Assembly: GCA_045535935.1 (NCBI GenBank)
Contig: JAZSMO010000048.1
Span: 1 to 64,000 of the forward strand
Direction: 5' to 3'
From: SVFI01 sp045535935
GTDB lineage: Bacteria; Bacillota; Clostridia; Lachnospirales; Lachnospiraceae
Length of the DNA: 64,000 nucleotides
Shown here: positions 32,854-41,858 of the stretch, one piece after another
Layout of the letters: each line of letters starts with the position of its first letter
How positions within the stretch are numbered: position 1 is the first letter of the stretch
Program-made: the position numbers and the translations under genes
The notes under the pieces: model-generated
What the model was told of the DNA's origin: nothing
Seen by the model: only the letters and a program-made list of their open reading frames with translations
The model's database searches: none

Positions 32854-33897
32854 TTATAAAGACGGAAGATACTTTGCATAATCCGTCATGCTTATTGTAA
32901 TCCAACCGCTGTAATAGTCGCCTCTGTAGTGATATCCCAGTTCCAAACCGATCGGCGTATAAAAGATAATAATCGATCCCGGATCCTGCAGCATGGAAAG
33001 AATCTCCTGATTGGAATAAGGTTCGATTCCGCCTTCACTGATACCGTTCTGCTCATTGCTTCGATCACGGAATTCCTGTCCGAAATCACTGTCCAAATTA
33101 AGAATTTCCGTATTATCCAAAATTGTTCCCGTATCCAAGTTAATATTGATTGCACTCAACGAAACATCATTGTATAAATAGCTGAACTTCACTTCATCTC
33201 TCACGACAACACTGATCTGATTTTCTGTGTTATACGTCACATAGGAACGGGTATCTGCATAAATGCCTGCATGATCTTCCCCGACTGTCTCTTTGATACT
33301 GTCGACATTGTTCATATAGATATAAGCACTGCTTTTCAGCAATTCATTTATGCTTTCTAAATTCGGAATATCACCTTCCAACTGAATATAGGAAAGGCGC
33401 ACACAGATTCCTTTTTCCCGGTCACTATACTCATCCAGCTCCCGTTTTACGTTATAGGATACACTCTTGTCAATGCAATCGACCACTTCCTCATAATAGG
33501 GACCATCAAAAGTTCCTTTTGCATAGTTAGGGTACTCCTGTACCCATGTCTTATCCTCCCAGACACTATCAGGAATCACGGAATAGTCACCATCAGCGTA
33601 GTCATCACTACTGTATTCTTCTGTTTCCTCTTCCGGTTGAGGTTCCTCATCCGTATCTTCCTTAAAATCATCTCCGAGAATTTCCTCCCAAGGATTGGCC
33701 GTTTCCGATTCGTATTCCGTATCAATAGAGTCTCCGTCCGCCGGAATCACCTTCGAAAGAGACACTGCAATATAAACGCAGAGCCCGATTACCAGCATAA
33801 ACAGTAGGGTTACTATGATTACCACCGGCGTATTGTTGTTCTTTTGCGGTTCCCTGTTTTCTTCTGAAATTTCTTCTAACATTTCTTTATTATCCAT
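32854..33897 (-). CDS. Membrane-anchored protein with DUF3298/RsiV-like extracytoplasmic domain
   Basis: A 347-residue protein. Residues 1-23 are cytoplasmic, then a membrane helix (TPVVIIVTLLFMLVIGLCVYIAV) and an acidic, disordered linker (about 50-115, Glu/Asp-rich). The outer domain has VSYNVKRELDEYSD, YADTRSYVTYNTENQISVVV, a strand-rich NLDTGTILDNTEILNL, and the ending IIFYTPIGLELGYHYRGDYYSGW. This looks like the DUF3298 domain of RsiV-type anti-sigma factors and lipoproteins. No sigma factor gene is adjacent. The function is unknown; the domain assignment is by eye. Confidence 0.65.
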   Translation of the reverse strand: MDNKEMLEEISEENREPQKNNNTPVVIIVTLLFMLVIGLCVYIAVSLSKVIPADGDSIDTEYESETANPWEEILGDDFKEDTDEEPQPEEETEEYSSDDYADGDYSVIPDSVWEDKTWVQEYPNYAKGTFDGPYYEEVVDCIDKSVSYNVKRELDEYSDREKGICVRLSYIQLEGDIPNLESINELLKSSAYIYMNNVDSIKETVGEDHAGIYADTRSYVTYNTENQISVVVRDEVKFSYLYNDVSLSAININLDTGTILDNTEILNLDSDFGQEFRDRSNEQNGISEGGIEPYSNQEILSMLQDPGSIIIFYTPIGLELGYHYRGDYYSGWITISMTDYAKYLPSL

Positions 33898-33919
33898 CGT
33901 TTTCCCCTTTCCGGCCCTA

Positions 33920-34414
33920 TCAGCCCAGAATTTCTTCCATACATGCAATGGCCAGTTCTATTGCCGCCTGCACGGACTGCTCGCGCACCTGTCTTCGGTC
34001 ACCTCTAAAATTGCACTTGATCACATTGGTGATTCCTTTTACATAGCAACCGATATAGACAAGCCCCACCGGTTTTTCCGGCGTTCCGCCGTCCGGACCT
34101 GCAATTCCGGTAACCGAGAGTGCCACATCTGCTCCTGATGCTTTTGCAGCCCCTTTTGCCATCTGTTTGGCCGTCTGTCTGCTGACCGCACCGTGCGTTT
34201 TCAGTGTTTTCTTTTTGACCCCGAGAATCTTGCGCTTCGACTTGTCCGCGTAGGTAATATATCCCTCATCGTACAGGCTCGAAACCCCCGGAACATTCAT
34301 AAAAGTCCCCGCCAAAAGTCCCGCCGTACAGGATTCCGCCGTCGTCAGCTTCAGATTATGTTTTTGTAAAATTTCTGCCAGTTTCTGTTCAATGGCAACT
34401 TCTTTTTTCGCCAT
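33920..34414 (-). CDS. pncC: Nicotinamide-nucleotide amidohydrolase, CinA C-terminal domain protein
   Basis: A 164-residue protein consisting only of the CinA C-terminal domain: TTAESCTAGLLAGTFMNVPG (catalytic Ser region), TYADKSKRKILGV, VSRQTAKQMAKGA and SVTGIAGPDGGTPEKPVGLVYIG. It deamidates nicotinamide mononucleotide in NAD salvage. The MoeA-like N-terminal half of full-length CinA is absent, as in E. coli YgaD/PncC. It lies next to pgsA and before recA-recX, the gene order of many Firmicutes. RBS GAGG overlaps the pgsA stop. Confidence 0.93.
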   Translation of the reverse strand: MAKKEVAIEQKLAEILQKHNLKLTTAESCTAGLLAGTFMNVPGVSSLYDEGYITYADKSKRKILGVKKKTLKTHGAVSRQTAKQMAKGAAKASGADVALSVTGIAGPDGGTPEKPVGLVYIGCYVKGITNVIKCNFRGDRRQVREQSVQAAIELAIACMEEILG

Positions 34415-35008
34415 TTAAACCTCTTCTTTCATTACATCTTTATTTTTCACAAGATAATCCACAAGGGATACAATGGTTAAAATCACGGAAATCCAAAGAA
34501 GAACATCCGCAAGCATTATAAACGCTCCGTAAACGCCGCCGATAGTTCCCGTCGTATCAACCGCAAAACCGGATGCATTGACAACAAGAAGCATCACCGC
34601 AAGCATAACCATAGTCACCGCTGTTTTCCATTTGCCGAGCCAGCCTGCAGCAATAACAATTCCTCGCTCTGCTGCAACCAGACGAAATCCGCTGATAATG
34701 AACTCGCGGCTGATGATTACGATGGTCATCCACGCCGGAATGAATCCAAGTGCCGTCAAACAGACAAGTGCTGCGCTGACGAGCAGCTTATCCGCCAGCG
34801 GATCCATAAATTTTCCGAAATTAGTGATTAAATTATATTTTCTGGCAATATAACCATCCAGCAAATCAGTCAGGGAAGCCGCAACAAAAAGGGCAAATGC
34901 CACCCACTTAAATGACGGATACTCCGGTGTCAGTAATAAAAAAGCCACAAAAAAAGGTACCATGATTACTCTGAGCATTGTTAACTTATTCGGTAAATTC
35001 ATTTTCAT
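34415..35008 (-). CDS. pgsA: CDP-diacylglycerol-glycerol-3-phosphate 3-phosphatidyltransferase
   Basis: A 197-residue membrane enzyme. It starts MKMNLPNKLTMLRVIMVPFFV and has the CDP-alcohol phosphatidyltransferase motif DLLDGYIARKYNLITNFGKFMDPLADKLL (D-G-x2-A-R-x8-G-x3-D-x3-D). It makes phosphatidylglycerophosphate, the first step to phosphatidylglycerol and cardiolipin. The start lies within the rimO 3' end (8 codons overlap), with GGAGAG as RBS. Confidence 0.97.
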   Translation of the reverse strand: MKMNLPNKLTMLRVIMVPFFVAFLLLTPEYPSFKWVAFALFVAASLTDLLDGYIARKYNLITNFGKFMDPLADKLLVSAALVCLTALGFIPAWMTIVIISREFIISGFRLVAAERGIVIAAGWLGKWKTAVTMVMLAVMLLVVNASGFAVDTTGTIGGVYGAFIMLADVLLWISVILTIVSLVDYLVKNKDVMKEEV

Positions 35009-36350
35009 CTGTAATCTCTCCTATCAAATCATATTCGTACGATCCGGTGATTGTCACCCTTGCAAAATCTCCGGTCATCAGCTCCATATCCGTATTGACA
35101 AACACAAGTCCGTCGACATTCGGCGCATCCATGTAAGTCCTTCCCACATAGGCATTTTCATCTGCAACCTTACCTTCTATCATGACAAGCATTTTTCTCC
35201 CTGTCATATCCGCAGCTCTGTCAAATGCAATCTCCTGCTGAAGTTCCATAATTTCTGCCTGTCGGTCGCTCTTTATTTCCTCGTCTATCTGATCCGGGAA
35301 ACCTGCGGCCGGGGTATCCTCCTCCGGCGAATAGGTAAATACTCCGAGGCGATCGAATTCCATCTCATCCACAAACTGCATGAGCTGTTCGTGGTCTTCC
35401 TGCGTTTCTCCCGGAAAACCGGTAATCAAAGTCGTTCGCAGACAAATGTCCGGTATTGCCTCCCTGAGCATTGCAATCTTTTCCCGAAGCTGCTCCTGAT
35501 TGGTGCGACGTCCCATACGGCGCAAAATATGATCCGATGCATGTTGAATCGGAATGTCCAGATAATTACATATTTTTTTCTCCGTACGGATTGTCTCCAC
35601 CAGTTCCTCTGTAATTTCCTCCGGATAACAATACAAAATGCGGATCCAGTGAAGCCCCGGAATTTCTGCCAGCTGCCTGAGCAACTTCGGTAACGATTTT
35701 TCACCGTACAGATCCTTACCGTACAGGGTCGTCTCCTGGGCAACAAGTATCAGCTCCTTCACGCCGCCTTCCACGAGAGTTTTCGCCTCCGCAACAAGCA
35801 CCTCCATCGGAACACTTCGGAAATTGCCTCTTACTTTCGGTATGATGCAATAAGTACAGTGCTTTTCGCACCCCTCTGCTATTTTCATATATGCATAATG
35901 TCCGCCGGTCGTCACGATGCGCTTTTTTCCGCACACAACATCTGCATGAATATCTTTCACAAAATCTTTACAGATATCCGATGTGACCGCACTGCTACCT
36001 TCCCTGCATACTGCCACTGCTTCCGTGATCTGATCGATCGCTGTTGTTCCGACAATCACATCCACCTCCGGAATCTGCTCCCGGATTTCCTTCTGATATC
36101 TCTGTGCAAGACAGCCTGCAGCAATCAACATCTTTAATGTTCCGTTTTCTTTCAATGCACCCATCTCAATGAGTGTATTGATACTTTCTTCCTTGGCATC
36201 CCCGATAAAACAACAGGTATTGACCACAATAACCTCCGCCTGCGTCTCATCATCGGTGAAGGTATGTCCCTGCTCGGAAAGCATACCGAGCATCATCTCC
36301 GTATCCACCAGATTTTTGTCACATCCAAGGGATATAAACATAATTTTCAT
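34986..36350 (-). CDS. rimO: Ribosomal protein uS12 methylthiotransferase RimO
   Basis: A 454-residue radical SAM enzyme. An N-terminal MTTase domain (MKIMFISLGCDKNLVDTEMM, with cysteines at 10, about 46 and 79), the radical SAM cluster motif AEGCEKHCTYCIIPKVRGNFRS, and a C-terminal TRAM domain (MLVMIEGKVADENAYVGRTY). It methylthiolates Asp88 of ribosomal protein S12. No good RBS is seen before the ATG at 36350, but upstream rpoZ ends only 27 bp away, so translation may depend on coupling. Confidence 0.95.
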   Translation of the reverse strand: MKIMFISLGCDKNLVDTEMMLGMLSEQGHTFTDDETQAEVIVVNTCCFIGDAKEESINTLIEMGALKENGTLKMLIAAGCLAQRYQKEIREQIPEVDVIVGTTAIDQITEAVAVCREGSSAVTSDICKDFVKDIHADVVCGKKRIVTTGGHYAYMKIAEGCEKHCTYCIIPKVRGNFRSVPMEVLVAEAKTLVEGGVKELILVAQETTLYGKDLYGEKSLPKLLRQLAEIPGLHWIRILYCYPEEITEELVETIRTEKKICNYLDIPIQHASDHILRRMGRRTNQEQLREKIAMLREAIPDICLRTTLITGFPGETQEDHEQLMQFVDEMEFDRLGVFTYSPEEDTPAAGFPDQIDEEIKSDRQAEIMELQQEIAFDRAADMTGRKMLVMIEGKVADENAYVGRTYMDAPNVDGLVFVNTDMELMTGDFARVTITGSYEYDLIGEITDENEFTE

Positions 36351-36376
36351 ATAAATAATATAGAAAAAGAGAAAGA

Positions 36377-36622
36377 TTATTCTTCCTCTTCTTCATCTCC
36401 TATAATTTTGATCAATCCCTGTTTCAGTTCATCGACTGCAATCGATAATGGTTTTTTCTCCTTGGAAGCCTCCACCATCGGTTCATCGCCGGCTGTAATC
36501 TGTCTGGCTCTCTTTGCAGTTGCCATAACGATAGAGTAGCGGCTGTTGACTACAGGAACTTCTCCCGGTTCAACCTCGCTGTTAACTACCTGCATTAATT
36601 CTGTGTAAGACGGATGTATCAT
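36377..36622 (-). CDS. rpoZ: DNA-directed RNA polymerase omega subunit
   Basis: An 81-residue protein with MIHPSYTELMQVVNSEVEPG, VNSRYSIVMATAKRARQI (the conserved S-R-Y/F-x-L/I-V-x-x-x-A-K-R-A-R motif) and an acidic C-terminal tail. It assists RNA polymerase assembly. It overlaps the gmk stop by four bases; this order gmk-rpoZ is conserved in Firmicutes. Confidence 0.95.
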   Translation of the reverse strand: MIHPSYTELMQVVNSEVEPGEVPVVNSRYSIVMATAKRARQITAGDEPMVEASKEKKPLSIAVDELKQGLIKIIGDEEEEE

Positions 36623-37257
36623 TTTAAATCTCCTTTCAAAAGCTCTTTCAATTCTTTTTTGATAGTATCGATAAACTCCTCATTACTGCTCGGAGTATTA
36701 TGCGCCACGTCCACGATTGCATTAATCTGCGCAATGCAATCTTCTAATTTATCATTTACCACAATATAATCGTAGGTGTCAATCCCTTCCGACTCTTCCA
36801 CGGCCCTGGTCATACGTTTCAAAATGACCTCCTCCGTCTCAGTACCTCGTCCTTTTAACCTGCGGTACAGTTCCTGCGCACTCGGCGGCATGACAAACAA
36901 AAGCAGTGCCTGCGGATATTTTTCTTTTACTTTGTGCGCTCCCTGAATCTCAATTTCAAGGATCACATCCTTGCCGCTTTCCAGCTGCTGTTCCACATAG
37001 GCTCTCGGCGTTCCGTAATAATTGCCGCAATAGCCGGCGTATTCGATCATTCCGTCCTGCGCTATGCGATCTTCAAACTCCTCTTTTGTAACAAAGAAAT
37101 ATTCTCTTCCGTCGACCTCGCCCTCACGCGGCTGGCGGGTCGTCATGGAAATACTGAGTGCGTAATTGTCATACTCTGCAGTCAGTTTTTTCATCAATGT
37201 ACCTTTTCCCGCTCCGGAAAAGCCCGATATGACGATCAGAATACCTTTTTGATTCAT
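36619..37257 (-). CDS. gmk: Guanylate kinase
   Basis: A 212-residue P-loop kinase: ILIVISGFSGAGKGTLMKKL (Walker A), SISMTTRQPREGEVDGREYFFV (GMP-binding), MIEYAGYCGNYYGTPRAYVE and ILEIEIQGAHKVKEKYP. It phosphorylates GMP to GDP. It overlaps both neighbours by four bases and is translationally coupled in the cluster yicC-remA-gmk-rpoZ. Confidence 0.97.
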   Translation of the reverse strand: MNQKGILIVISGFSGAGKGTLMKKLTAEYDNYALSISMTTRQPREGEVDGREYFFVTKEEFEDRIAQDGMIEYAGYCGNYYGTPRAYVEQQLESGKDVILEIEIQGAHKVKEKYPQALLLFVMPPSAQELYRRLKGRGTETEEVILKRMTRAVEESEGIDTYDYIVVNDKLEDCIAQINAIVDVAHNTPSSNEEFIDTIKKELKELLKGDLK

Positions 37258-37508
37258 GCCTTCTCTCCATTCTCTGCCTCTGTGCGCGCCGCAAGCGTTT
37301 CCGGTGTCAGCGCCGAGAGGACAATACGATTATTTTCCATCAGCAAAACAGATTTTGTCTTTCTACCCTGGGTCGCATCCACAACAAGTCCTTCTTCCTT
37401 GCCGTGCTGCACCATTCTCTTTACCGGTGCGGAATCCGGCTGTAAGATTGCAATGATCTTATCCGCATTTAACATATTGCCGAATCCGATATGAATCAGT
37501 GTATGCAT
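37254..37508 (-). CDS. remA: Extracellular matrix regulator RemA (DUF370)
   Basis: An 84-residue DNA-binding protein: HIGFGNMLNADKIIAIL, then SAPVKRMVQHGKEEGLVVDA, TQGRKTKSVLLMENNRIVLS. In B. subtilis RemA activates biofilm matrix genes and osmoprotection genes. Located between yicC and gmk, its typical place in Firmicutes, it is translationally coupled to gmk. Confidence 0.95.
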   Translation of the reverse strand: MHTLIHIGFGNMLNADKIIAILQPDSAPVKRMVQHGKEEGLVVDATQGRKTKSVLLMENNRIVLSALTPETLAARTEAENGEKA

Positions 37509-37522
37509 ATAAATTCCTCGTT

Positions 37523-38401
37523 TTATTCAATATTCTGGATCTGTTCTCTGACCTTTTCAATTTCTGTTTTAAGTTCAATGGCACGATTGGAAATATCCAG
37601 ATTGTTGGCTTTTGACAATGTAGTATTGGCCTCTCGGTTCATTTCCTGCGCAATAAAATCAAGCTTACGTCCGACGCTTCCTCCTTCGAGAAGAGTCTGC
37701 TTCGTCGTTTCAATATGACTGCGCAAACGTACCATCTCCTCATCCACACAAATCTTATCTGCAAAAATCGTCACTTCCATAAGAATGCGATTTTCCTCTG
37801 CCTGTGCATCAGATAAAAGATCTTTTACCTTATCATAAATTTTATTTTTGTAGTCTTCAATGAGCTGCGGCGAGCGTTCCACAATATAGTCCACATGTTC
37901 CAGCATGGCATCCAGTTTGGTCACCAGGTCCTCGCGAAGATTTTCTCCCTCTTTGACACGGGACTGCACAAACTGCTGAGCTGCACCGCGGATTGTCTTT
38001 TCAAGAAGCTTCCACAATTCCTCCTCGTCGATATCTACCTCTTCCATGCTGAGCACTTCCGGATATCTGGAAAGTGTCGAAACCCGGATATCATTTTCAA
38101 GGCCGAACTCCTCACCCATAAGTTTTAAATATTTCAAATATTCTGCCGCAATTTCTTTATTGTACTTTACCGAAGCCGTCTTTTCCGAAAAATCTTCAAA
38201 TGTAATAAACACATCCACTTTTCCGCGCTGAATGTATTCTTTTAACACATTGCGGATCGAAGACTCAAAAAAATTGAATTTTTTCGGCATCTTAATGGCA
38301 ACATCAAGATATCTGTGGTTTACGGATTTTAATTCTACTGTAAATTTACGATTGCCTTCGGTCAATTCACATCTGCCGAAGCCGGTCATACTTTTGATCA
38401 T
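37523..38401 (-). CDS. yicC: YicC family endoribonuclease
   Basis: A 292-residue protein with MIKSMTGFGRCELTEGNRKF at the N-terminus, LKSVNHRYLDVAIKMPKKF, and the C-terminal DUF1732 segment TTKQTLLEGGSVGRKLDFIAQEMNREANTTLSKAN. The family has endoribonuclease activity; in E. coli it is linked to small RNA decay. The family start MIKSMTGFG is used; an ATG four codons upstream (38413) also has a possible RBS. It is the first gene of the cluster ending at cinA. Confidence 0.93.
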   Translation of the reverse strand: MIKSMTGFGRCELTEGNRKFTVELKSVNHRYLDVAIKMPKKFNFFESSIRNVLKEYIQRGKVDVFITFEDFSEKTASVKYNKEIAAEYLKYLKLMGEEFGLENDIRVSTLSRYPEVLSMEEVDIDEEELWKLLEKTIRGAAQQFVQSRVKEGENLREDLVTKLDAMLEHVDYIVERSPQLIEDYKNKIYDKVKDLLSDAQAEENRILMEVTIFADKICVDEEMVRLRSHIETTKQTLLEGGSVGRKLDFIAQEMNREANTTLSKANNLDISNRAIELKTEIEKVREQIQNIE

Positions 38402-38448
38402 TTCTATACCCATCCTTTTCCTAAAAAGAATCCCATACACATCATTTA

Positions 38449-38477
38449 ATTATAATAGATACAACAGCCTGCGTCAA
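38449..38477 (-). promoter_or_regulatory. Promoter of the yicC-remA-gmk-rpoZ-rimO-pgsA-pncC cluster
   Basis: On the minus strand TTGACG (38472-38477) and TATAAT (38449-38454) are separated by 17 bp, overlapping the last codons of rqcH. Confidence 0.82.
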
Positions 38478-40234
38478 TTGCTATTTCCATCTTCTACCTG
38501 TCGAATCTGTGATATATCGGCATCAATCAAAAGAGAATAATTGGTATAATAAACAACAAATCCCGGCTTAGCTCCGCCCGGTTTTTTGACATGTTTTCGT
38601 TCCACATAATCCACTTCGATTTTATCCTGCCCTTTTGCCTTTGAAAAATGAGCCGCAAGTCTTCCGGCCTCCTCAAACGTGCGATCCGGAAGTTCTTTTC
38701 CTCCGCTTTTTACAATCACATGGGAACCCGGCATTCCTTTGGCATGAAACCACCAATCATTTCCCTGTGCCAATCCGAATGTAATCTCTTCATTCTGAAA
38801 ATTATTCCGTCCCACATACATATCAAATCCGTCACTGCTGATAAAATGAAACGGCCGGCTGGTAAACTTAGCTTTTTTTCTGTTTCCTTTATACCGGATG
38901 TAACCGCTCTGAATCAGTTCTTCCTTAATCTGCTGCAGGTCATCCTCCTTCTCCGCGATATCAAGGGCATTTTGCACCGATTCCAAGTGGTCAATCTCCG
39001 CCTTGGTATCTTTGACAAACGAAGACAACGCCTCATAGGTTCTTTTCATTTTTCCGTATTTGTCAAAATATTTCGCTGCATTCTCGAGCGCAGTCAGATC
39101 CGGATCAAGCGGTATGGTCAATTCCTCATTTGTGTAATAATTCATCACCGTGATACTCTTTGCCTGCGGCTTGGCACTGTATCCATATGTGTGAAGCAGT
39201 TCGCCGTACACTTTATATTTTTCTCTTTTTTCTGTATCCTGAAGTTGTCTGCACTGCAGATCATACTTTTTGACATTGCGTTCCAGCGCAGTCGATACAA
39301 TGCGGTGAAGGTCCGCTGATTTTTGTTTTATCCTTGTCTTGGCACTTCTCTTGGCATAATACGTATGCAGCACCTCGGAAATACTCTGATAATTCTCCTT
39401 CGGATTGTTTTCATAAATCGAAAACGGCACCACGCCGAACTCTATCGGTGTCTCATTTCCATCGTACACGATGAACGGTTCAAATTCCTTTTTTTGCACA
39501 CTCCCGGCAAAGTTCGCGAATGCAGTCTGTAATGCAGACTTTTGTTCCGCAGACAATGCCCCTGACGGTATGTCCGCATCCACTCCCGCCCGATAGCATA
39601 TTTCCTGCGCAAGAATCGGCGATATCCCGACATAACTGCTATATATCGCTTTATAGGTTGCCGCCGGCTTCGTGGTAATCAGTTCGATAAACTCTCCTAT
39701 TGTGTCAGTGTTTTTGACGAAATCTTTTTTATCTTCTGTTTCCGGTATGAAATATGTCCTTCCCGGCAATACCTCTCTGACGCTGGATACCATACCGGAA
39801 ATATGTTTGATACTGTCGAGGATTTTCTGCTTGTCGTCATAAAAAATAATATTGCTGTGCTTTCCCATAAGCTCCATGGCAAGCGTTTTGCGGCAGAGAT
39901 CCCCCAGCTCATCCAAATGTTCAATCTCAAAACGGATCACTCTCTCAAGCCCCGGTTGCTCTATGGCAACAATACGTCCGTTTTGCAGATGTTTTCGAAG
40001 TAACATACAAAAATTCGGCGCTGTCATAGGACTTTTTTTATTTTCCTGCGTAAGATAAATCAAAGGAAGGGATGCATCTGCACTGAGCATAAGGCGGTGC
40101 TGACCGCCGGATACTTTGATCGTAAGAAGCAGTTCATCCTTCTCCGGTTGTGCGATCTTATATATACGCCCTTCCAAAATCTTTTCATTTAATTCCTGTA
40201 CGATACTCGCAATCGTCACTCCATCAAAAGCCAT
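38474..40234 (-). CDS. rqcH: Rqc2 homologue RqcH (NFACT family; fibronectin-binding type protein)
   Basis: A 586-residue protein. It has the NFACT-N domain (MAFDGVTIASIVQELNEKIL), helix-hairpin-helix region, a coiled coil (about 290-430, with the characteristic RKLKELKKA-type charge), and the NFACT-R domain DGFDMYVGRNNFQNEEITFG followed by DWWFHAKGMPGSHVIVKS. RqcH adds C-terminal alanine tails to nascent chains on stalled 50S subunits. The older name fibronectin-binding protein comes from a few pathogens. Confidence 0.93.
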   Translation of the reverse strand: MAFDGVTIASIVQELNEKILEGRIYKIAQPEKDELLLTIKVSGGQHRLMLSADASLPLIYLTQENKKSPMTAPNFCMLLRKHLQNGRIVAIEQPGLERVIRFEIEHLDELGDLCRKTLAMELMGKHSNIIFYDDKQKILDSIKHISGMVSSVREVLPGRTYFIPETEDKKDFVKNTDTIGEFIELITTKPAATYKAIYSSYVGISPILAQEICYRAGVDADIPSGALSAEQKSALQTAFANFAGSVQKKEFEPFIVYDGNETPIEFGVVPFSIYENNPKENYQSISEVLHTYYAKRSAKTRIKQKSADLHRIVSTALERNVKKYDLQCRQLQDTEKREKYKVYGELLHTYGYSAKPQAKSITVMNYYTNEELTIPLDPDLTALENAAKYFDKYGKMKRTYEALSSFVKDTKAEIDHLESVQNALDIAEKEDDLQQIKEELIQSGYIRYKGNRKKAKFTSRPFHFISSDGFDMYVGRNNFQNEEITFGLAQGNDWWFHAKGMPGSHVIVKSGGKELPDRTFEEAGRLAAHFSKAKGQDKIEVDYVERKHVKKPGGAKPGFVVYYTNYSLLIDADISQIRQVEDGNSN

Positions 40235-40255
40235 TTTGTTTCCTTTCGTAAAAAC

Positions 40256-40278
40256 AGGACCGGAAGAGCTCCGGTCCT
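40256..40278 (-). terminator. Terminator of glgA
   Basis: A GC-rich stem AGGACCGG/CCGGTCCT with a short loop is followed on the minus strand by TGTTTTTAC, 13 bp past the stop. Confidence 0.88.
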
Positions 40279-40290
40279 ATCTCTTAAATG

Positions 40291-41736
40291 TTAGCCAATC
40301 AACCAATCGTACATTTCCTGGTATTTCTTAGCAGATACTTCCCACGAAAAATCTGCTGCCATCGCACGATCCACCATTTTGTTCCACTCGCGCTTACGCT
40401 GATAATATACATACTTGGCATAGCGAATCGTCGCAAGCATCTCGTATGCATTGTAGTTTGCAAAACTAAATCCGGTTCCTGTGCTTTCAAACTCGTTGTA
40501 CGGCTGAACCGTATCTTTGAGCCCGCCGGTCTCCCTGACAATCGGAAGTGTTCCGTAATGCAGTGCCATAAGCTGTGACAGTCCGCACGGTTCAAAAAGC
40601 GAAGGCATCAGGAATGCATCACAAGCCGCATAAATCTTATGAGACAGCGCATCGGAATAATAAATGTTTGCAGATACTTTGTCGTTGTACTTCCAGTCAA
40701 AGTGACGGAACATATTTTCATATCGCTCTTCACCGGTACCGAGCACTACGATCTGCACATCTTCCTGACAAAGCTCATCCATAATATAGGCAATCAGGTC
40801 AAATCCCTTCTGGTCTGTCAATCGTGAAACAATACCGATCATCATCTTCTTGTCATCTTCTGCCAGACCGAGCTCTTTCTGAAGTGCACGTTTGTTTTTA
40901 ACTTTCTCCTTACGGAAGTTAGCAGCATTGTACTGCGCAACAATATGCTTATCCGTTTCCGGATTGAAATCTTCGTAATCAATACCGTTTACAATACCTC
41001 TGAGTGCATTGGATCTTGCATTGAGAAGTCCGTCAAGTCCCTCTCCGTAGAACTTGGTTTTGATTTCTTCCGCATAGGTATCGGAAACTGTCGTCACTGC
41101 ATCTGCATATACGATACCGCCCTTGAGAAGGTTGGCGTCCTGATATGCTTCCAGTTTGTCTGAGGTAAAGAAATAATCCGGAAGTCCCGTAATGTTTTTG
41201 ACATCCTTTACGTTCCATCTTCCCTGGAATTTCAGATTATGAATCGTCATAACTGTCTTGATGCCGCGGAAGAATTCTCCGCCTGCAAATCTTTCCTTCA
41301 AATATACAGGAACGAGACCTGTCTGCCAGTCATGGCAGTGGATTAAATCCGGGCGGAATCCTGTCAACGGAAGTGCGGAAAGTGCAGCCTTACAGAAAAA
41401 GCTGAACTTACGAATCTCATCCAGTACATTATCGCTGTAAATACTGAATCCGCTGAAATAAGATTCATTGTCAATGAAATAATATGTAATGCCGTCCACC
41501 TTAGCTTCCAGCACACCGACATACTCACTCTTCCAGTCAAAATCCATATAGAAATGAGTTTTATACTTCATTTTGTCTTTTAATTCCTGACGAATACATG
41601 TATATTTCGGCAACACAACACGTACATCAAAATATTCTTTATCGAGACTCTTAGGAAGCGAGCCTACTACATCTGCGAGCCCTCCTGTCTTAATAAACGG
41701 AACACCTTCTGATGCGATAAACAGTATATTCTTCAT
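40291..41736 (-). CDS. glgA: Glycogen synthase
   Basis: A 481-residue GT5 glycosyltransferase. MKNILFIASEGVPFIKTGGLADVVGSLPKSL carries the K-T-G-G-L ADP-glucose binding motif; HDWQTGLVPVYLKERF, MTIHNLKFQGRW, GIVYADAVTTVS and the C-terminal LMPSLFEPCGLSQLMALHYGTLPIVRETGGLKDTV complete the family pattern. It elongates alpha-1,4-glucan from ADP-glucose. The start at 41736 has GGAGG upstream; other glg genes are not next to it. Confidence 0.97.
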   Translation of the reverse strand: MKNILFIASEGVPFIKTGGLADVVGSLPKSLDKEYFDVRVVLPKYTCIRQELKDKMKYKTHFYMDFDWKSEYVGVLEAKVDGITYYFIDNESYFSGFSIYSDNVLDEIRKFSFFCKAALSALPLTGFRPDLIHCHDWQTGLVPVYLKERFAGGEFFRGIKTVMTIHNLKFQGRWNVKDVKNITGLPDYFFTSDKLEAYQDANLLKGGIVYADAVTTVSDTYAEEIKTKFYGEGLDGLLNARSNALRGIVNGIDYEDFNPETDKHIVAQYNAANFRKEKVKNKRALQKELGLAEDDKKMMIGIVSRLTDQKGFDLIAYIMDELCQEDVQIVVLGTGEERYENMFRHFDWKYNDKVSANIYYSDALSHKIYAACDAFLMPSLFEPCGLSQLMALHYGTLPIVRETGGLKDTVQPYNEFESTGTGFSFANYNAYEMLATIRYAKYVYYQRKREWNKMVDRAMAADFSWEVSAKKYQEMYDWLIG

Positions 41737-41800
41737 CTTGTTATCCTCCAATATTAGTCTGACTATCTGTTACCCCTTACAGATATAATACATTTTAAAT

Positions 41801-41829
41801 ATTATACACCAAACCCTTGTTTTTTTAAA
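41801..41829 (-). promoter_or_regulatory. Possible glgA promoter
   Basis: On the minus strand TTTAAA (41824-41829) and TATAAT (41801-41806) are separated by 17 bp. A second TATTAT-like box follows, so the exact start is uncertain. Confidence 0.5.
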
Positions 41830-41858
41830 GCACTATTTTCTATCTTTGCACCCCTTTT